Origin: Asparagopsis taxiformis
Lineage: Eukaryota > Rhodophyta > Florideophyceae > Bonnemaisoniales > Bonnemaisoniaceae
Reading direction: 5' to 3'
DNA: 20,860 nt
NCBI GenBank assembly: GCA_030407315.1
Contig: JALQPE010003287.1
Location: forward strand, 1-20,860
The position numbers were made by a program, and so were the translations under genes. Shown here one piece after another: positions 6,921 through 16,966 of this stretch. The notes under the pieces were generated by a model, which saw nothing but the letters and a program-made list of their open reading frames with translations, was not told the origin of the DNA and ran no database searches. How positions within the stretch are numbered: position 1 is the first letter of the stretch; each line of letters starts with the position of its first letter.

Positions 6921-9106
6921 ATGGTTACAGGTGGCAGCCAGCCGACGTACCCTCGGACATCACAACGTGACGACCTCACCGACGTCGGACGTGTACTCCA
7001 CGAACAAGAGCCGACGACGACAGCGGGCTACCAAAGCATCCAACGCAGCTGAAGAAGTTGAACGGAATCTCCGGACTGGAGAGGAATCGGTGATCTCCAC
7101 CCACCCTCATCGGATGAAGAAACGGCGGACGAAGCGCTCGATGGTGACGTCGAGTACGAACCACACACCTCCTCAAAAAACTCTGCAGGCATTGTAGGGG
7201 CAGACCACTGCATTACTCGCTCTAAGGCACGGAACGAACGACCCCGAGACTCCCCAGGTCGTCGCTCTCCTCCGAACACACCCAAACCAAACCAGCAACG
7301 ACGTGCCAAACGCTCCCTGGCAGCACTACAGGCTGACCGTCAATCTCCCAGCCCGATCCGCAAAACACAAAGACGAGACAGTCTGGCCCCGCTACCCGTC
7401 CAGCTAGCTCGGCAGGCCACAGGCCCACCAACCAGTAGAGCACGTGTGAAGAAGAACCACAGCCTCACCACTGGCCGAAACACACACAGTCCGACTGCTC
7501 CTAATACGAGATCCCCCCTCAAACGTAAGATCATTAGCCGATCGGCTACTGCCGCTCATGTCAGCCGCAGAAGCGGCCCCAATAGGACGGAACGAGACCA
7601 AATTGAAGCCACACACCCCGCTGTTGACAGGATATGGAACAAACGGATGCCACTTTTCTCCGGTAAACTCAGCCAAACCCCCCATCCCAAGGAACTCCTG
7701 TACACCCAGCTCCAAGACGGTGGAGAAACAAACTGAGACGACCCGTCAGACTTTTGCTAGGATCAGAGAGGTACTAGAATGCCCACAAGACGAATGCACA
7801 GCCGTGGGAACATGGCGAATCAAAGGCTCCAATGACATTCAATGCACCCAATGCAATTTACGAGTCACCCACCAACGCTTTACAGATCTACTGAAACAAC
7901 ACGTAGGGCTGGAACAAAAGGAAGCTGGCCAAGCGGTAGCCTAGACCGCCAGATCCACAGAAAGCAATCATCTGCTGAAATATCGGGCTTACAAAATATG
8001 ATTACAGAACAAGCTGCTCAGCTCCGTCAACTCATGGACCTCCAAACCATGCAGCAACGACGCATAGATAAGCTTGAAGGACTTGTTGCAGCGCAAAAAG
8101 TACAATTGCAAAGAAAGCTCCGACAGGTCGAACTGAAGCGGACAATACACGAAGGCCCCAACCTCCCCGGCTAGACCGTATGGAGGATACCCCTGCCGCA
8201 TCAAATGCCCCACCCACTACCGCACTGCAGATCCAGGTGAGCGACGATAACCTTAGCACCCGGCTCAACTGCAGCCGGAATGTAACACCTTCAACGGAAC
8301 TGGTGGACAAGGACCGCATGACGGATAGCCCGGCACGTACTACATCACACCAACCAGTACAGAGGCCGAACCAGGGACCTGAGAAACCAAGCTACCGTGA
8401 CATAACAGCAAAGCCCTCCACGAGAAAAGACAAACAGGTTAGTATCCCATGGTCAACAATGTCAAAGACTACAACATTCAACAAGCTCCCCAAGGCCCAA
8501 CAGATGGCGATCAAGAGAGCAAACAAGCACTTGCACCACTCTCACTCACGAGGAAACTCGAATAACAACCGAAAGGGGCTAACTGCTGTGTATTTCGGAA
8601 ACGTTCGACGTGCTCCATACCGCCAAATCTACCGTGCACTCAACAAAATCATTGACCGTCACCGGCTACGCGGCGTGTCACTAATTGGAGCCGACGTCAT
8701 AGAGATACTAGTAGAAGAAACGGCGGCGCCATCAATGATACAGAAGATGCGATTTATGCAGTGGGACCACCTCCCACACTTTGACCCCGAAAAACATGAT
8801 GGGTCGCAGGGCGAAAGAAAGAGGTGGACGGTAAACAACGCATCCAAGCAGCATACAATCGATGGTATGTAGCATGGAAACATGCCCAAAAATATCCAGG
8901 CGAAAGAATGGTACGCTAACAACGGCACACGACTATTCCACCAATACAATGAGTACTTTACCTCCGAACCCGCAAAAGAGACATTTCAAACACACGCGGA
9001 TGCACTTCGAAAACAGGGAGAGCGGGCTTCAGAGCCAGCCGCCCACACCCGCCAGGAGGGCGAAAAAGGTCAACAATCACAACAAAAGTTGAACGTCTGT
9101 TGGTGA
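6921..9106 (+). pseudogene. LINE ORF1 (zinc finger, coiled coil, nucleic-acid binding), broken
   Basis: The likely start is the ATG at 6921. Two in-frame TGA stops follow at 7050 and 7059, after which the same frame stays open to 7736 as a basic Ser/Pro/Arg-rich linker. It then shifts to the frame running 7558-7944. That frame holds a CX4C-X15-CX2C cluster (cysteine codons at 7780, 7795, 7843 and 7852) followed by a conserved-looking VTHQRFTDLL stretch. A further shift gives a coiled coil of Leu/Gln-rich heptads at about 7975-8140. The frame 8180-8872 holds a compact domain at 8585-8760 (AVYFGNVRRAPYRQIYRAL, then VSLIGADVIEILVEE) of the type found in fungal LINE ORF1 proteins. The last piece, 8882-9106, is in yet another frame. 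ORF1 proteins bind the element RNA to form the retrotransposition particle. Confidence 0.75.
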
Positions 9107-9129
9107 ATAACACCACACCGACACCGGAC

Positions 9130-11975
9130 TCGCCCACAGCAGAGACAAAAATTAAGTGTATGAAAATCATACACCAAACGTCCGAGGACTCACGACATCA
9201 ATGACAGAAATCACGCGGGCGCTCATCCTATATCGTCCTGATGTCATGAGCCTGACGAAATATGGGGGCATACAACCGCCGCCACCTGTGGGAAGAAATG
9301 GGGTACAAGACTTACACCCACGGTGGAACATTATCAGAAGGTCGCAACAGGCTAGGAGGGGGAGTAGCACTCATTACACGTTGCCCACACAAACCATTGA
9401 AACAACGCACGACTACAGATATGGAGACGCTAGCCATACAGGTAGGGGAGACACGAATATTCACCGTCTACATCAAACCGGCAATAGGAGCTGAGCGGTA
9501 CAAATCCTGTCTCTCTCAATTATTGCAGTGCAGTCGTGGAAGGCAATAATTGTTGGGGACTGGAACGCGCGCTCTAGATGGTGGGACAGAACGACAAACA
9601 AAGCTGGCACTATTCTGAGCTCATGGGCCCTGAATCACAACTTCTCACTGGGCGCACCCCCGACACCCACATACCATAACGCGAGAGGTGCGAGTACCAT
9701 CGACCTCATACTCTCTCGAGGATGGAGACCACGAGAAACGAAAATAATTCATGGCCCCTGGAATGATGTATCAGACCACAGAATGGTCTACTCCAAGATG
9801 ACGCCAACAGGAACTCCTTGTGGAAACCATCCCCTGGAACGGACCAGAATACCAACTAGGATGACACGAGATATCCAGAAACAACATAAGGCAATGGAGT
9901 ACTACAAAACGGCACTGCCGGAAGCCAACAACAGGATAGCGCAGAGTTCATCCCCCAATGAGCTAGAGCAAGCCACAGAGCTACTGATAGACGCGTGGCG
10001 CCCCCTTGGAGGCCATGACCACACCTCGACCCCACAGATTTCGTACCGGATGGACACAGAAACTGGACAGACTGGCAAAGAAACGGTCGAAACTACTCCG
10101 CGGCGACAAAACCGACAAAAGGAGAGCTAGAGAGCTGGACAGAGAATCAAGCGGGAGAAGCGACAAAACCTACGCCGACTTCAAGGAACTTATTCCAAAA
10201 ATCGGACAAGACAAAGAGCGTGACGTATTGGCGACAATTCAACAGATGCGTAACAGAGAAACACCGAAACAAAAAGTTGACGCCACCGAATTCACAAATT
10301 CATCTCTGATAAACAGACCCACAAGGCCACATAACGATCAAACCTTTCAAGGTTCTCCCCTCGTTCGAAACGTTCATCAGAAAGTCACTGCTCAGCGCAA
10401 AAACTAAGAATCCCCCGGACCGGATGGCATCACAAACGAGATCTTGTTACTGACCCCATCGCTCACCACAAAGGTCTTACACACCCTCTGGCGAAAAGTA
10501 GGGCAGCTTTGCCACATACCCAAGCAACTCGTATGTGGTACACTCATTCCAATATACAAAAAAGTGACCCCTTGAAGCCAGAAAACTACCGCCCAATCCT
10601 CCTCTTATCACATATTCGCAAGATAATATCAGGCGCGGTCGGACTCATGATCCGCACCTCACACACCCCCCATCGTAACCAATGGGGATTCACTCCACAA
10701 ACAGGAACGGAAAACGCGATACTAGCTGCTCAAGAAAGCATCGACAATTCCCACAACTACCTAGCGGTCCTTGATTTGAAATCCGCCTATGACTCTGTCA
10801 AGCGTGATTCGCTGTTAGCAATCTGCCAAAATGTCTTACCACCATCATGCATCCCATGATCGCTGCACTACTACAAACTCAAATCGCCAGAACCCAGGGT
10901 CAGGATTCAACGGAGTCCGCCGCCCTGGAAATGGGCGTACCTCAAGGTGACCGCCCCAGCCCAGACCTGTTTAATATCTTCATGGACACCCTCCTCGACA
11001 AGCTGGATGAATTACCACAGGAATTCTCTTCACACCCCGCGAATGCCTATGCAGACGATGTGCTTCTCTTGGCAAGATCACCAGCGGGATTGCAAAGACT
11101 CCTGAATGTAGCTGCAACCTGGGCTGAACAATATGAAATGGTCTGGAATGTGGAAAAATGCACAGCAGTACTACCAACAGTGCCAACAGCGTTGGTCAAA
11201 ATTAATGAAACCCCACTCCGGCATAGCGAGACGGCAACCTACCTTGGGGTAACGATAACACCCACTGGAATTCGGGACAAGTGCAACCAGGAACGCACGT
11301 TGAAGGCAATCGCACTGACAAAGAAACTTCGCCGCGAATCTCAATCCCACTCACCGCGCGGAAAATGATTGCAACAACAATAATATACCCGTCCATACTT
11401 ACGGACTACACCTGTCGCCGATAACAACTCAACACAAAATAATTGCGGATCAACTTGACGCAGAAGTATCATCTTGGGTCCTGGCGTGAGCAACCCAAAG
11501 CAAACCAGGATCTCCCGCGTATGCGAATCATTTTACATATACCGTCTCTGCACACCCGCCGCGAGCACATCCTAGCCATGCGGATCGAGAAACTCCAACG
11601 GAGTACCGCTACGCAACAACTGGAAATGAGAGAAGCGTACTCACAAGAATCCGTATGCAACAAGCAACGAGAATGCTCTCAAAGCTGAGGAGAACAAGAC
11701 CAAAACCCAGCACAATACGAACGCACCCAGAACAACAACGGATCTCGCCGAATACCGGGGACGAGAGGGACAGGGCCGCCAATCATTCGCTCTCCAAATG
11801 TGCAAACAGGAACAGTACATCTGGCGATATTGTGGTACCTGAACCGATACCCAAGGAGAACGACAATACGCCCACTCAGACAGATGGTTAAAAGAATGGA
11901 AGAAGCTCCTAGAGAAAGAAAGCCTCAGCACGAACGAGGTACGTCAGCTCAAATCTCTAGCAGCTGAAGTGAAAT
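9130..11975 (+). pseudogene. LINE ORF2: AP-endonuclease and reverse transcriptase, broken
   Basis: The endonuclease part begins near 9150 with NVRGL. After a frame change at about 9255 it continues into the GDWNAR motif (Asp codon at 9558), TIDLILSRG and the SDH motif at 9771-9779, the catalytic Asp/Asn and His positions of APE-type LINE endonucleases. Reverse transcriptase follows: GPDGITNE at about 10420, PENYRPI at about 10580, motif A LDLKSAYDSV (Asp codon 10773), motif B GVPQGDRPSPDLFN at about 10933, motif C YADD at 11048-11059, and YLGVTI at about 11250. The C-terminal part is scattered over three frames to about 11975. Breaks include a TAA at 10405 with the frame open on both sides, a TGA at 10573, and frame changes near 9255, 9500, 10040, 10560, 10850, 11340, 11510, 11690 and 11800. 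The enzyme would nick the target and copy the element RNA in place (target-primed reverse transcription). Confidence 0.88.
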
Positions 11976-12230
11976 GATGGTGCACACAGCGAAATGTCCC
12001 ATCGATGATAAGACGTCAACTAGCTGAGACTTGTGGCCAACAGTTCACCGGATGGCAGACTGGCGCCCAGAACCGCCACCACACCTGCACCACAACACTC
12101 GCTGAAAAAAAATGTCTTTTTTTTTTATCGTGGAATCATAACACATAACAAGACTGGAACATCACCGCCGGCGGTGAAGGCCCAACCACAGAGGCAATAT
12201 CAGGCCTCGCTGAACCAATAACAGATGGCA

Positions 12231-12458
12231 ACCATGCGCAACACAGACTGACGAGACAGGTAATATCCTGATAGAAAAAGAATTTGTAGCGGGAAACTAC
12301 CAATAACATCCCGCAGCGCAAACATTAGATACCCCCAGACAATCACGCGTCCGACGACATACGTGACTCACCGTATGAATATATTTGGAAACAGCACGGC
12401 GACTATAGACATCTGGAAAACAGTCGAACCGCCAGGATACGTCTGTGTTTTCGGAAGT
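12231..12458. other. Unassigned sequence after LINE
   Basis: This holds no recognised coding, RNA or repeat signal. It may include the remainder of the LINE 3' untranslated region. It ends at the start of the GGACGCGGACGT inverted repeat. Confidence 0.4.
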
Positions 12459-12536
12459 GGACGCGGACGTCCAGTCTCTCTAGTACGGGTCCTAGTCGGC
12501 CCCGAGATTTACTAGAACAAATGAACGTCCGCGTCC
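12459..12536. repeat. 12-bp perfect inverted repeat next to satellite
   Basis: GGACGCGGACGT at 12459-12470 is repeated in inverted form as ACGTCCGCGTCC at 12525-12536, separated by 54 bp. The internal sequence has CTCTAGTACGGGTCCTAG on the left and TTTACTAGAAC on the right, diverged relatives of the neighbouring 43-bp satellite. The hairpin therefore looks like an inverted pair of satellite half-units at the array edge. Confidence 0.7.
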
Positions 12537-12564
12537 GAAAAAAAATAAAAATTTTTTGGATGCG

Positions 12565-12880
12565 GACGTCCACTTTCTCTAGTACGTTCGGCGGAATACT
12601 AGGACCCGACATCCACTTTCTCTAGTACGTTTCGGCGGAATACTAGGACCCGACATCCAATTTCTCTAGTACATTCAGCGGAATACTAGGACCCGACATC
12701 CAATTTCTCTAGTACATTCAGCGGGATCCTAGGACCCGACATCCACTTTCTCTAGTACGTTCGGCGGAATACTAGGACCCGACATCCACTTTCTCTAGTA
12801 CGTTTGGCGGAGTACTAGGACCCGACATCCAGTTTTTCTAGTACGTTTGGCCGGATACTAGGACCCGACATCCAGTATAC
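12565..12880. repeat. 43-bp tandem satellite, seven copies
   Basis: Units start with GACATCCA (the first copy GACGTCCA) at 12565, 12608, 12652, 12695, 12738, 12781 and 12824, with a partial eighth at 12867. The period is 43 bp, with one 44-bp unit. Each unit has CTAGTA and TACTAG, which are inverted relative to each other around a 12-13 base spacer (CGTTCGGCGGAA or variants). Identity between units is high, mostly one to four differences. The array starts just after an A/T homopolymer stretch (12537-12557). No coding potential is claimed. Confidence 0.93.
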
Positions 12881-12998
12881 AATATATCAGCAAAAACCCG
12901 GAGGGAAGAATTACAGCGGATGGTAAATTAAGGGCCCATATCGGACCGTATTTTTATTCTCTCATTTACGAAACTGCTCGTATACAATACGTCTCTCT

Positions 12999-13142
12999 AG
13001 AATAGGAAATACATATCTGGTCAGAATAGGAAATAAATACCCGGTTAGAATAGGAAATACGTATCAAGCCAGGATACGGAATATGTATCCAGCTAGAATA
13101 TGGAATACGTATCCAGCCAGAATACAAAATACCTGTCAGCAT
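12999..13142. repeat. 24-bp tandem repeat, six copies
   Basis: Copies beginning AGAATAGGAAATA or variants start at 12999, 13023, 13047, 13071, 13095 and 13119, an exact 24-bp period. The internal copies share TACGTATC-like centres and CCAG or GGTT ends. Because 24 is a multiple of three, the - strand translates as an eight-residue repeat (WIRIPYS-like), but no start, domain or neighbour supports a real protein. Confidence 0.9.
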
Positions 13143-13454
13143 ACCGTCGATCACCCATCTCCCTCACTATCGCGTTCTCCTCCTACCATCCGAACGCCAT
13201 GCACCACCATCCGCACATACTTCAAGAACCCTCACGACCTAGATTACAAAAATCTGCTCCTTCCCAATACCATCCCCGCTTTCCTCGACACCACCCCAGC
13301 CCATTAAATCATCAAGACATGAAACACGAACATGGTCAGCAAAATCTTACACGACTTGAAACCCACTCTTACTTCTATCGTATGCCTGAAAATATACACA
13401 TACCAGAAACACCTCACAGCTTCATTCCCCATCTTCCTAGATCCCTTCTTCACT
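13143..13454. other. Spacer, no gene seen
   Basis: This is C/A/T-rich sequence of the same G-poor character as the following satellite but without a clear repeat. Short open frames in all + frames reflect low stop density from base bias. No gene is supported. Confidence 0.5.
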
Positions 13455-14905
13455 CTCCCTGAGTCCTGCCATTCCTGCTTCACCACTCCTGCATCACATA
13501 CACAACATCAACCCCAACAGTCAGATTCAAAAGCAACGCTTACCACGCCAGATATCTTAGAAAATCCCTTACTTACCTCTCATCCATCCTACACACAATA
13601 CAAACCATGATCCAAAAACCTTGCAATGAATAATCAAAGTCAGCAGTCCATATCTTCGCAAAACAAGTCTTGGCGCTCAATGAAACTTACCTTCTGTCAT
13701 CACCATTCCAGCATCACCTGCATAAAATCGAAATCAACCACAACAGTCGGACTCAAAACCCACATGTCCCTCTCAGCATACTCTCAAAACTTCCGCACTT
13801 TCCTTCGCTCGACACAATACGCACCATGACTGGATAAGCTTCCAATGAATAAATATCGCATTAACTGCAATAGTCAGATTCGAAACAAACACTTCTCTCG
13901 ATGCATACCCTCAGAACTCACTTACTCTCGTTTCATTCTACACACAATACATACCAAAAGTCGAAAATCTCACAACCAACAAATGAAGTCAACATTCCGC
14001 ATCTTCGCACCACCGGACTGCGCGCTAAATGCAACTTACCTTCCGTCATCACCATTCCTGCATCACCTACAAAAAATCGAAATCAACACAACAGTCGGAC
14101 TGAAAACCCATGCTTCCCTCGCTGCATACCCTCAGAACTCACTTACCCTCGTTGTATCCTGCACACAATAGAAACCATAAGTCAAAAATTGTACAAAAAA
14201 ATGTAGTCAGCATTCCATATCTTCGCGCAACTTAACTAGGCGCTCAATGTAACTTACCTTCCGTCATCACCATTCCAGAATCACCTACACAAAATCAACA
14301 TCAACCACAGCAGTCAGACTCAAACCCACATTCCACTCACTGCACCCCTCAAATGCTCACCTACCTCCTTTCCACCCTTCAGCAAATATGCACCATGACT
14401 CACTAAGCTCCCAATAAATAAATATTGCATAAAAGACGACAGTCACATTTAAAACAAACACTTCCCTCGCTTCATACCCTCAGGACGCACTTAACCTCTT
14501 CATCTCGTTGCATCATACAAACAATACAACCATAATTCACAAATCGTGCAACGAAAAAATGTAGTCAGCATTCCATTTCATCGCGAAACCCGTCTTTCAG
14601 CTCAATGAAACTTACCTTACTTCATCACTATTCCTGCACCACCTATACAACATCAAAATGAACCAGAACAGTCAGACTAAAAAACCCATGCATCCCTTAT
14701 TGCACACCCGCGAGACTCACTTACTTACCTGCCTCCCATGGTTCACAACATGCAAACCATGACTCACGAAGCTTCTAATGAATCAATATCGCATCAACGA
14801 CAACAGTACGACTCAAAACACACGCTTCCCTCGCTGCATACTCTCCAAACTGGCATACTCACCGTCGTTCTATCCTCTACACCAAACAAAGGAAACACGA
14901 CCAAA
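13455..14905. repeat. G-depleted higher-order tandem repeat (~565 bp)
   Basis: The marker ACTTACCTTCCGTCATCACC (with variants) occurs near 13684, 14033, 14251 and 14609, with an older relative near 13470. Spacings alternate, about 214, 349, 218 and 358 bp, so the array is a higher-order repeat of a short and a long subunit. The long subunit adds a ~140-bp partial duplication containing CAGTCAGATTCGAAACAAAC-like sequence and AATGAATAAATATCGCAT. Further markers are GTCAGCATTCCATATCTTCGC (13638, 13987, 14204, 14562) and CACACAATA-like words. The + strand has very little G (as few as 3 in 60 bases). Frames that stay open across it come from this bias. Confidence 0.8.
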
Positions 14906-15600
14906 GAACCTCAGCCAGTGACGGCGGAGAAGTGGAATTCCACAGGTTAACCTGCGGCGTCGACTGGACAGCTTTCAACGTCAGCTTAAGTCCTGCTGTG
15001 CATACTCCATATCATCGCCGGTATTGAGATTAATAATGGCCCAAGCCATGGTCTCTGAACTCCCGAATGATGAGATCCGGATCGAGAACATCGGAATGGT
15101 ATAATCATATATATCACAATCCATTTGCTTCCCTTAAATGATCCCTGTAATATCCACTGTAAAGCACAAACTTATTCCATGAAGTTCGCAATTAATATAA
15201 TTTTATTATTTCAAATGAATTAATTGAAAATCCATCTCCCACGGCGGTCATTCATCCTTCCAAGCGCACGTTGCCAGCAAAATGTGTGACCTAGCGGTGA
15301 TGATTGATCGCTCAGGCACATTCCACCATTGGGCTGCCAGAAGTGAGCACAAAACTGATACCCACAAAACCACGAGAACATTACAAACGAGGTCTCGAAC
15401 GCACATTTGGAGTACATAATAAATACTATACAACAAACTCTACTCGCTATCTCAGACGACGCGGCTCACAAGTGGCGTAGTCCCAATTTTCCGTAACGCC
15501 TTTCCTGATGCTTAAAAGTAAAAAACACGTCAAAACGTATATCAGAAATGAGTGCGAGAGTTTTCTGCACAGGAGATGCTGAGCCACCAAATTGATTTTT
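14906..15600. other. Spacer, AT-rich in the middle, no gene seen
   Basis: Sequence composition returns to normal after the satellite. There is an AT-rich patch at about 15100-15235 (ATATATATC and TTAATATAATTTTATTATTT words). I looked for rRNA, tRNA and transposon signatures and found none that I can support. Short open frames on the - strand at 15220-15440 have no recognisable domain. Confidence 0.5.
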
Positions 15601-15672
15601 CGAAATTTTAGAATTTCTGGGCTGGCCAGCAATGCAATCGAGCTGGACATCCACCGGACGTCCATTTCAGGT
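15601..15672. repeat. Partial palindromic module (right end only)
   Basis: This matches the right end of the module at 15830-16060: CGAAATTTTAGAATTTCTGG, then GCTGGACATCCACCGGACGTCC. It lacks the hairpin part. A similarly truncated, more diverged copy lies at 16609-16677. Confidence 0.8.
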
Positions 15673-15829
15673 TGATCGTGAGAGAGTAGGGCGGGACCAT
15701 GATGAAACAAGGACCAAGACCTGTCCCTGACGTGTTGAGCCTGAAATCGACCCTTCGTAAGACGCGATTTTGGCTTACAGTTAGTGCTTACAGAAGCCAG
15801 TGATGACCCCGGTCGGGGCAGCAGCCGGT

Positions 15830-16060
15830 TCCTGGGGCCGTTGTGGCCAAATTAGACACCTTGATTTGAATTGAAATTTGGGCTATTCTCAAAAACATGC
15901 ACATGTGAACATGTTTTTGAGATGGGGGTCTGCCGTACGGCACAATCGACCCGCCCAAATCGATGATTTTTCACAATTTTTTTCTGCCCGAAATTTTAGA
16001 ATTTCTGGGCTGGCCAGCAGTGCAATCGAGCTGGACATCCACAGGACGTCCATTTCAGGT
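15830..16060. repeat. Palindromic module, copy 1
   Basis: The module reads CTGGGGCCGTTGTGGCCAAA, then a short variable part, then GGGCTATTCTC. An inverted repeat follows, CTCAAAAACATG (15888-15899) and CATGTTTTTGAG (15910-15921), around a CACATGTG palindrome. Next is the perfect palindrome TGCCGTACGGCA (15931-15942). It ends with AAATTTTAGAATTTCTGGGC and GGACGTCC. It sits in a tandem duplication with copy 2: the hairpins are exactly 500 bp apart, and the sequence before each (GGGACCATGATGAAACA at 15693 and 16185) is also shared. It is not recognisable as a known MITE. Translations of the copies look alike only because the DNA is alike. Confidence 0.9.
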
Positions 16061-16331
16061 TGGTCGTGTGCTGCCCACATCCATGCATTGCAGCAACTAA
16101 GCAGGCGGGCTCACTACTCATACAAAGTGCACGGAATATGAGTAACGTGATGTGTGAGTGTTGTTTGTCGTGAGGATGTAAGGTGGGACCATGATGAAAC
16201 AGGGAAAAAGATGTCTCCCTAGCATAACTTGGGCTTGAAGCCTGGAATCGACCCTTCGTGAGATGTGGCTTTGCTTACAGTTGGTGCTTACAGAAGCCAG
16301 TGACGGCCCCGGCCGGGGCAGCAGCCGGTTC

Positions 16332-16559
16332 CTGGGGCCGTTGTGGCCAAATTAGACACCTTGATTTGAATTGAAATTTGGGCTATTCTCAAAAACATGC
16401 ACATGTGAACATGTTTTTGAGATGGGGGTGTGCCGTACGGCACTTTCGACCGCCCAAATCGATATAATTTTGCAATTTTTTTCTGACTGAAATTTTAGAA
16501 TTTCTGGGCTCGCCAGCAATGCAATTGAGCTGGACATTCACCGGACGTCCATTTCAGGT
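16332..16559. repeat. Palindromic module, copy 2
   Basis: This is a tandem duplicate of copy 1. The hairpin is at 16388-16421, with the same 12-base arms and the same 10-base centre. TGCCGTACGGCA follows, then the AAATTTTAGAATTTCTGGGC end, finishing in CCGGACGTCCATTTCAGG. A diverged partial copy of the module end follows at 16609-16677, then a GCAGCAACTAAGCA word also found after copy 1 (near 16090 and 16709). Confidence 0.9.
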
Positions 16560-16906
16560 TGGTCGAGTATTGCACATGGATACAGTTTTGCAGCTATTTC
16601 TCAGCCCAACATTTTAGAATTTCAGGGCTGACCAGCAATGTAACCGAGCCGGACTTCCACTGGACGTCCATTTCAAGTTAGGCTAGTGCTGCACATTTGC
16701 TCGCATCGCAGCAACTAAGCAAGTGTTGACAGCACCGAGATGCCATGCAGACAAGGGGGAATCGGCTGCAAACGGCTTCCCTGGTCGGCGGCTGGATGTC
16801 TGGATGTGAATGGCTGCAAGCATGGAAATCTTGCTACCGCACAGCGCATACACACTGCAGCAGCACATCACTGACGCATGCGAAAGTTGGGTGCTGCAGT
16901 GCGTGG

Positions 16907-16953
16907 TGTTTGTGTGTTTGTGTGTTTGTGTGTTTGTGTGTGTATGACGAACC
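16907..16953. repeat. TTTGTGTG microsatellite
   Basis: About four to five copies of an 8-base TTTGTGTG unit end in GTGTGTATG. It lies 14 bp outside the left arm of the large inverted repeat. The Cys/Val-rich peptide it encodes on + is a by-product. Confidence 0.9.
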
Positions 16954-16966
16954 TTGTGGTATCCCT

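Larger units (their letters stand above)
6921..12230 (+). mobile_element. Degenerate non-LTR (LINE) retrotransposon, APE-type
   Basis: Two consecutive reading regions on the + strand give a complete LINE layout. ORF1 has a cysteine zinc finger, a coiled coil and an RNA-binding-like domain. ORF2 has an AP-like endonuclease followed by reverse transcriptase. The coding regions change frame at least ten times and contain several in-frame stops, so the copy is dead unless the assembly carries many indel errors. Neither end is defined. The 5' end lies between 6690 and 6921. The 3' end is placed near 12230, where similarity to coding sequence fades after a T10 run at about 12119-12128; no clear poly(A) or short 3' tandem tail and no target-site duplication was found. 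By layout it fits Tad1-, R1- or L1-like clades; the ORF1 middle domain recalls LINEs of early-diverging fungi. Confidence 0.88.

Noticed and set aside
12966..13154. Eight-residue peptide repeat on the - strand
   Set aside because: It is a direct consequence of a 24-bp satellite whose unit is divisible by three. No plausible start, signal or domain.
12999..14905. Possible CRISPR-like array
   Set aside because: Repeats are adjacent without unique spacers and the context is eukaryotic.
15450..15500. Possible tRNA-like segment (GCGGCTCACAAGTGGCGTAG)
   Set aside because: No T-arm consensus and no cloverleaf pairing could be drawn.
15447..16537. Similar peptides containing SSSIALLASPEILKF on the - strand in several places
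   Set aside because: They are translations of the repeated palindromic module. Frames end differently in each copy and the module is better explained as structured non-coding DNA.
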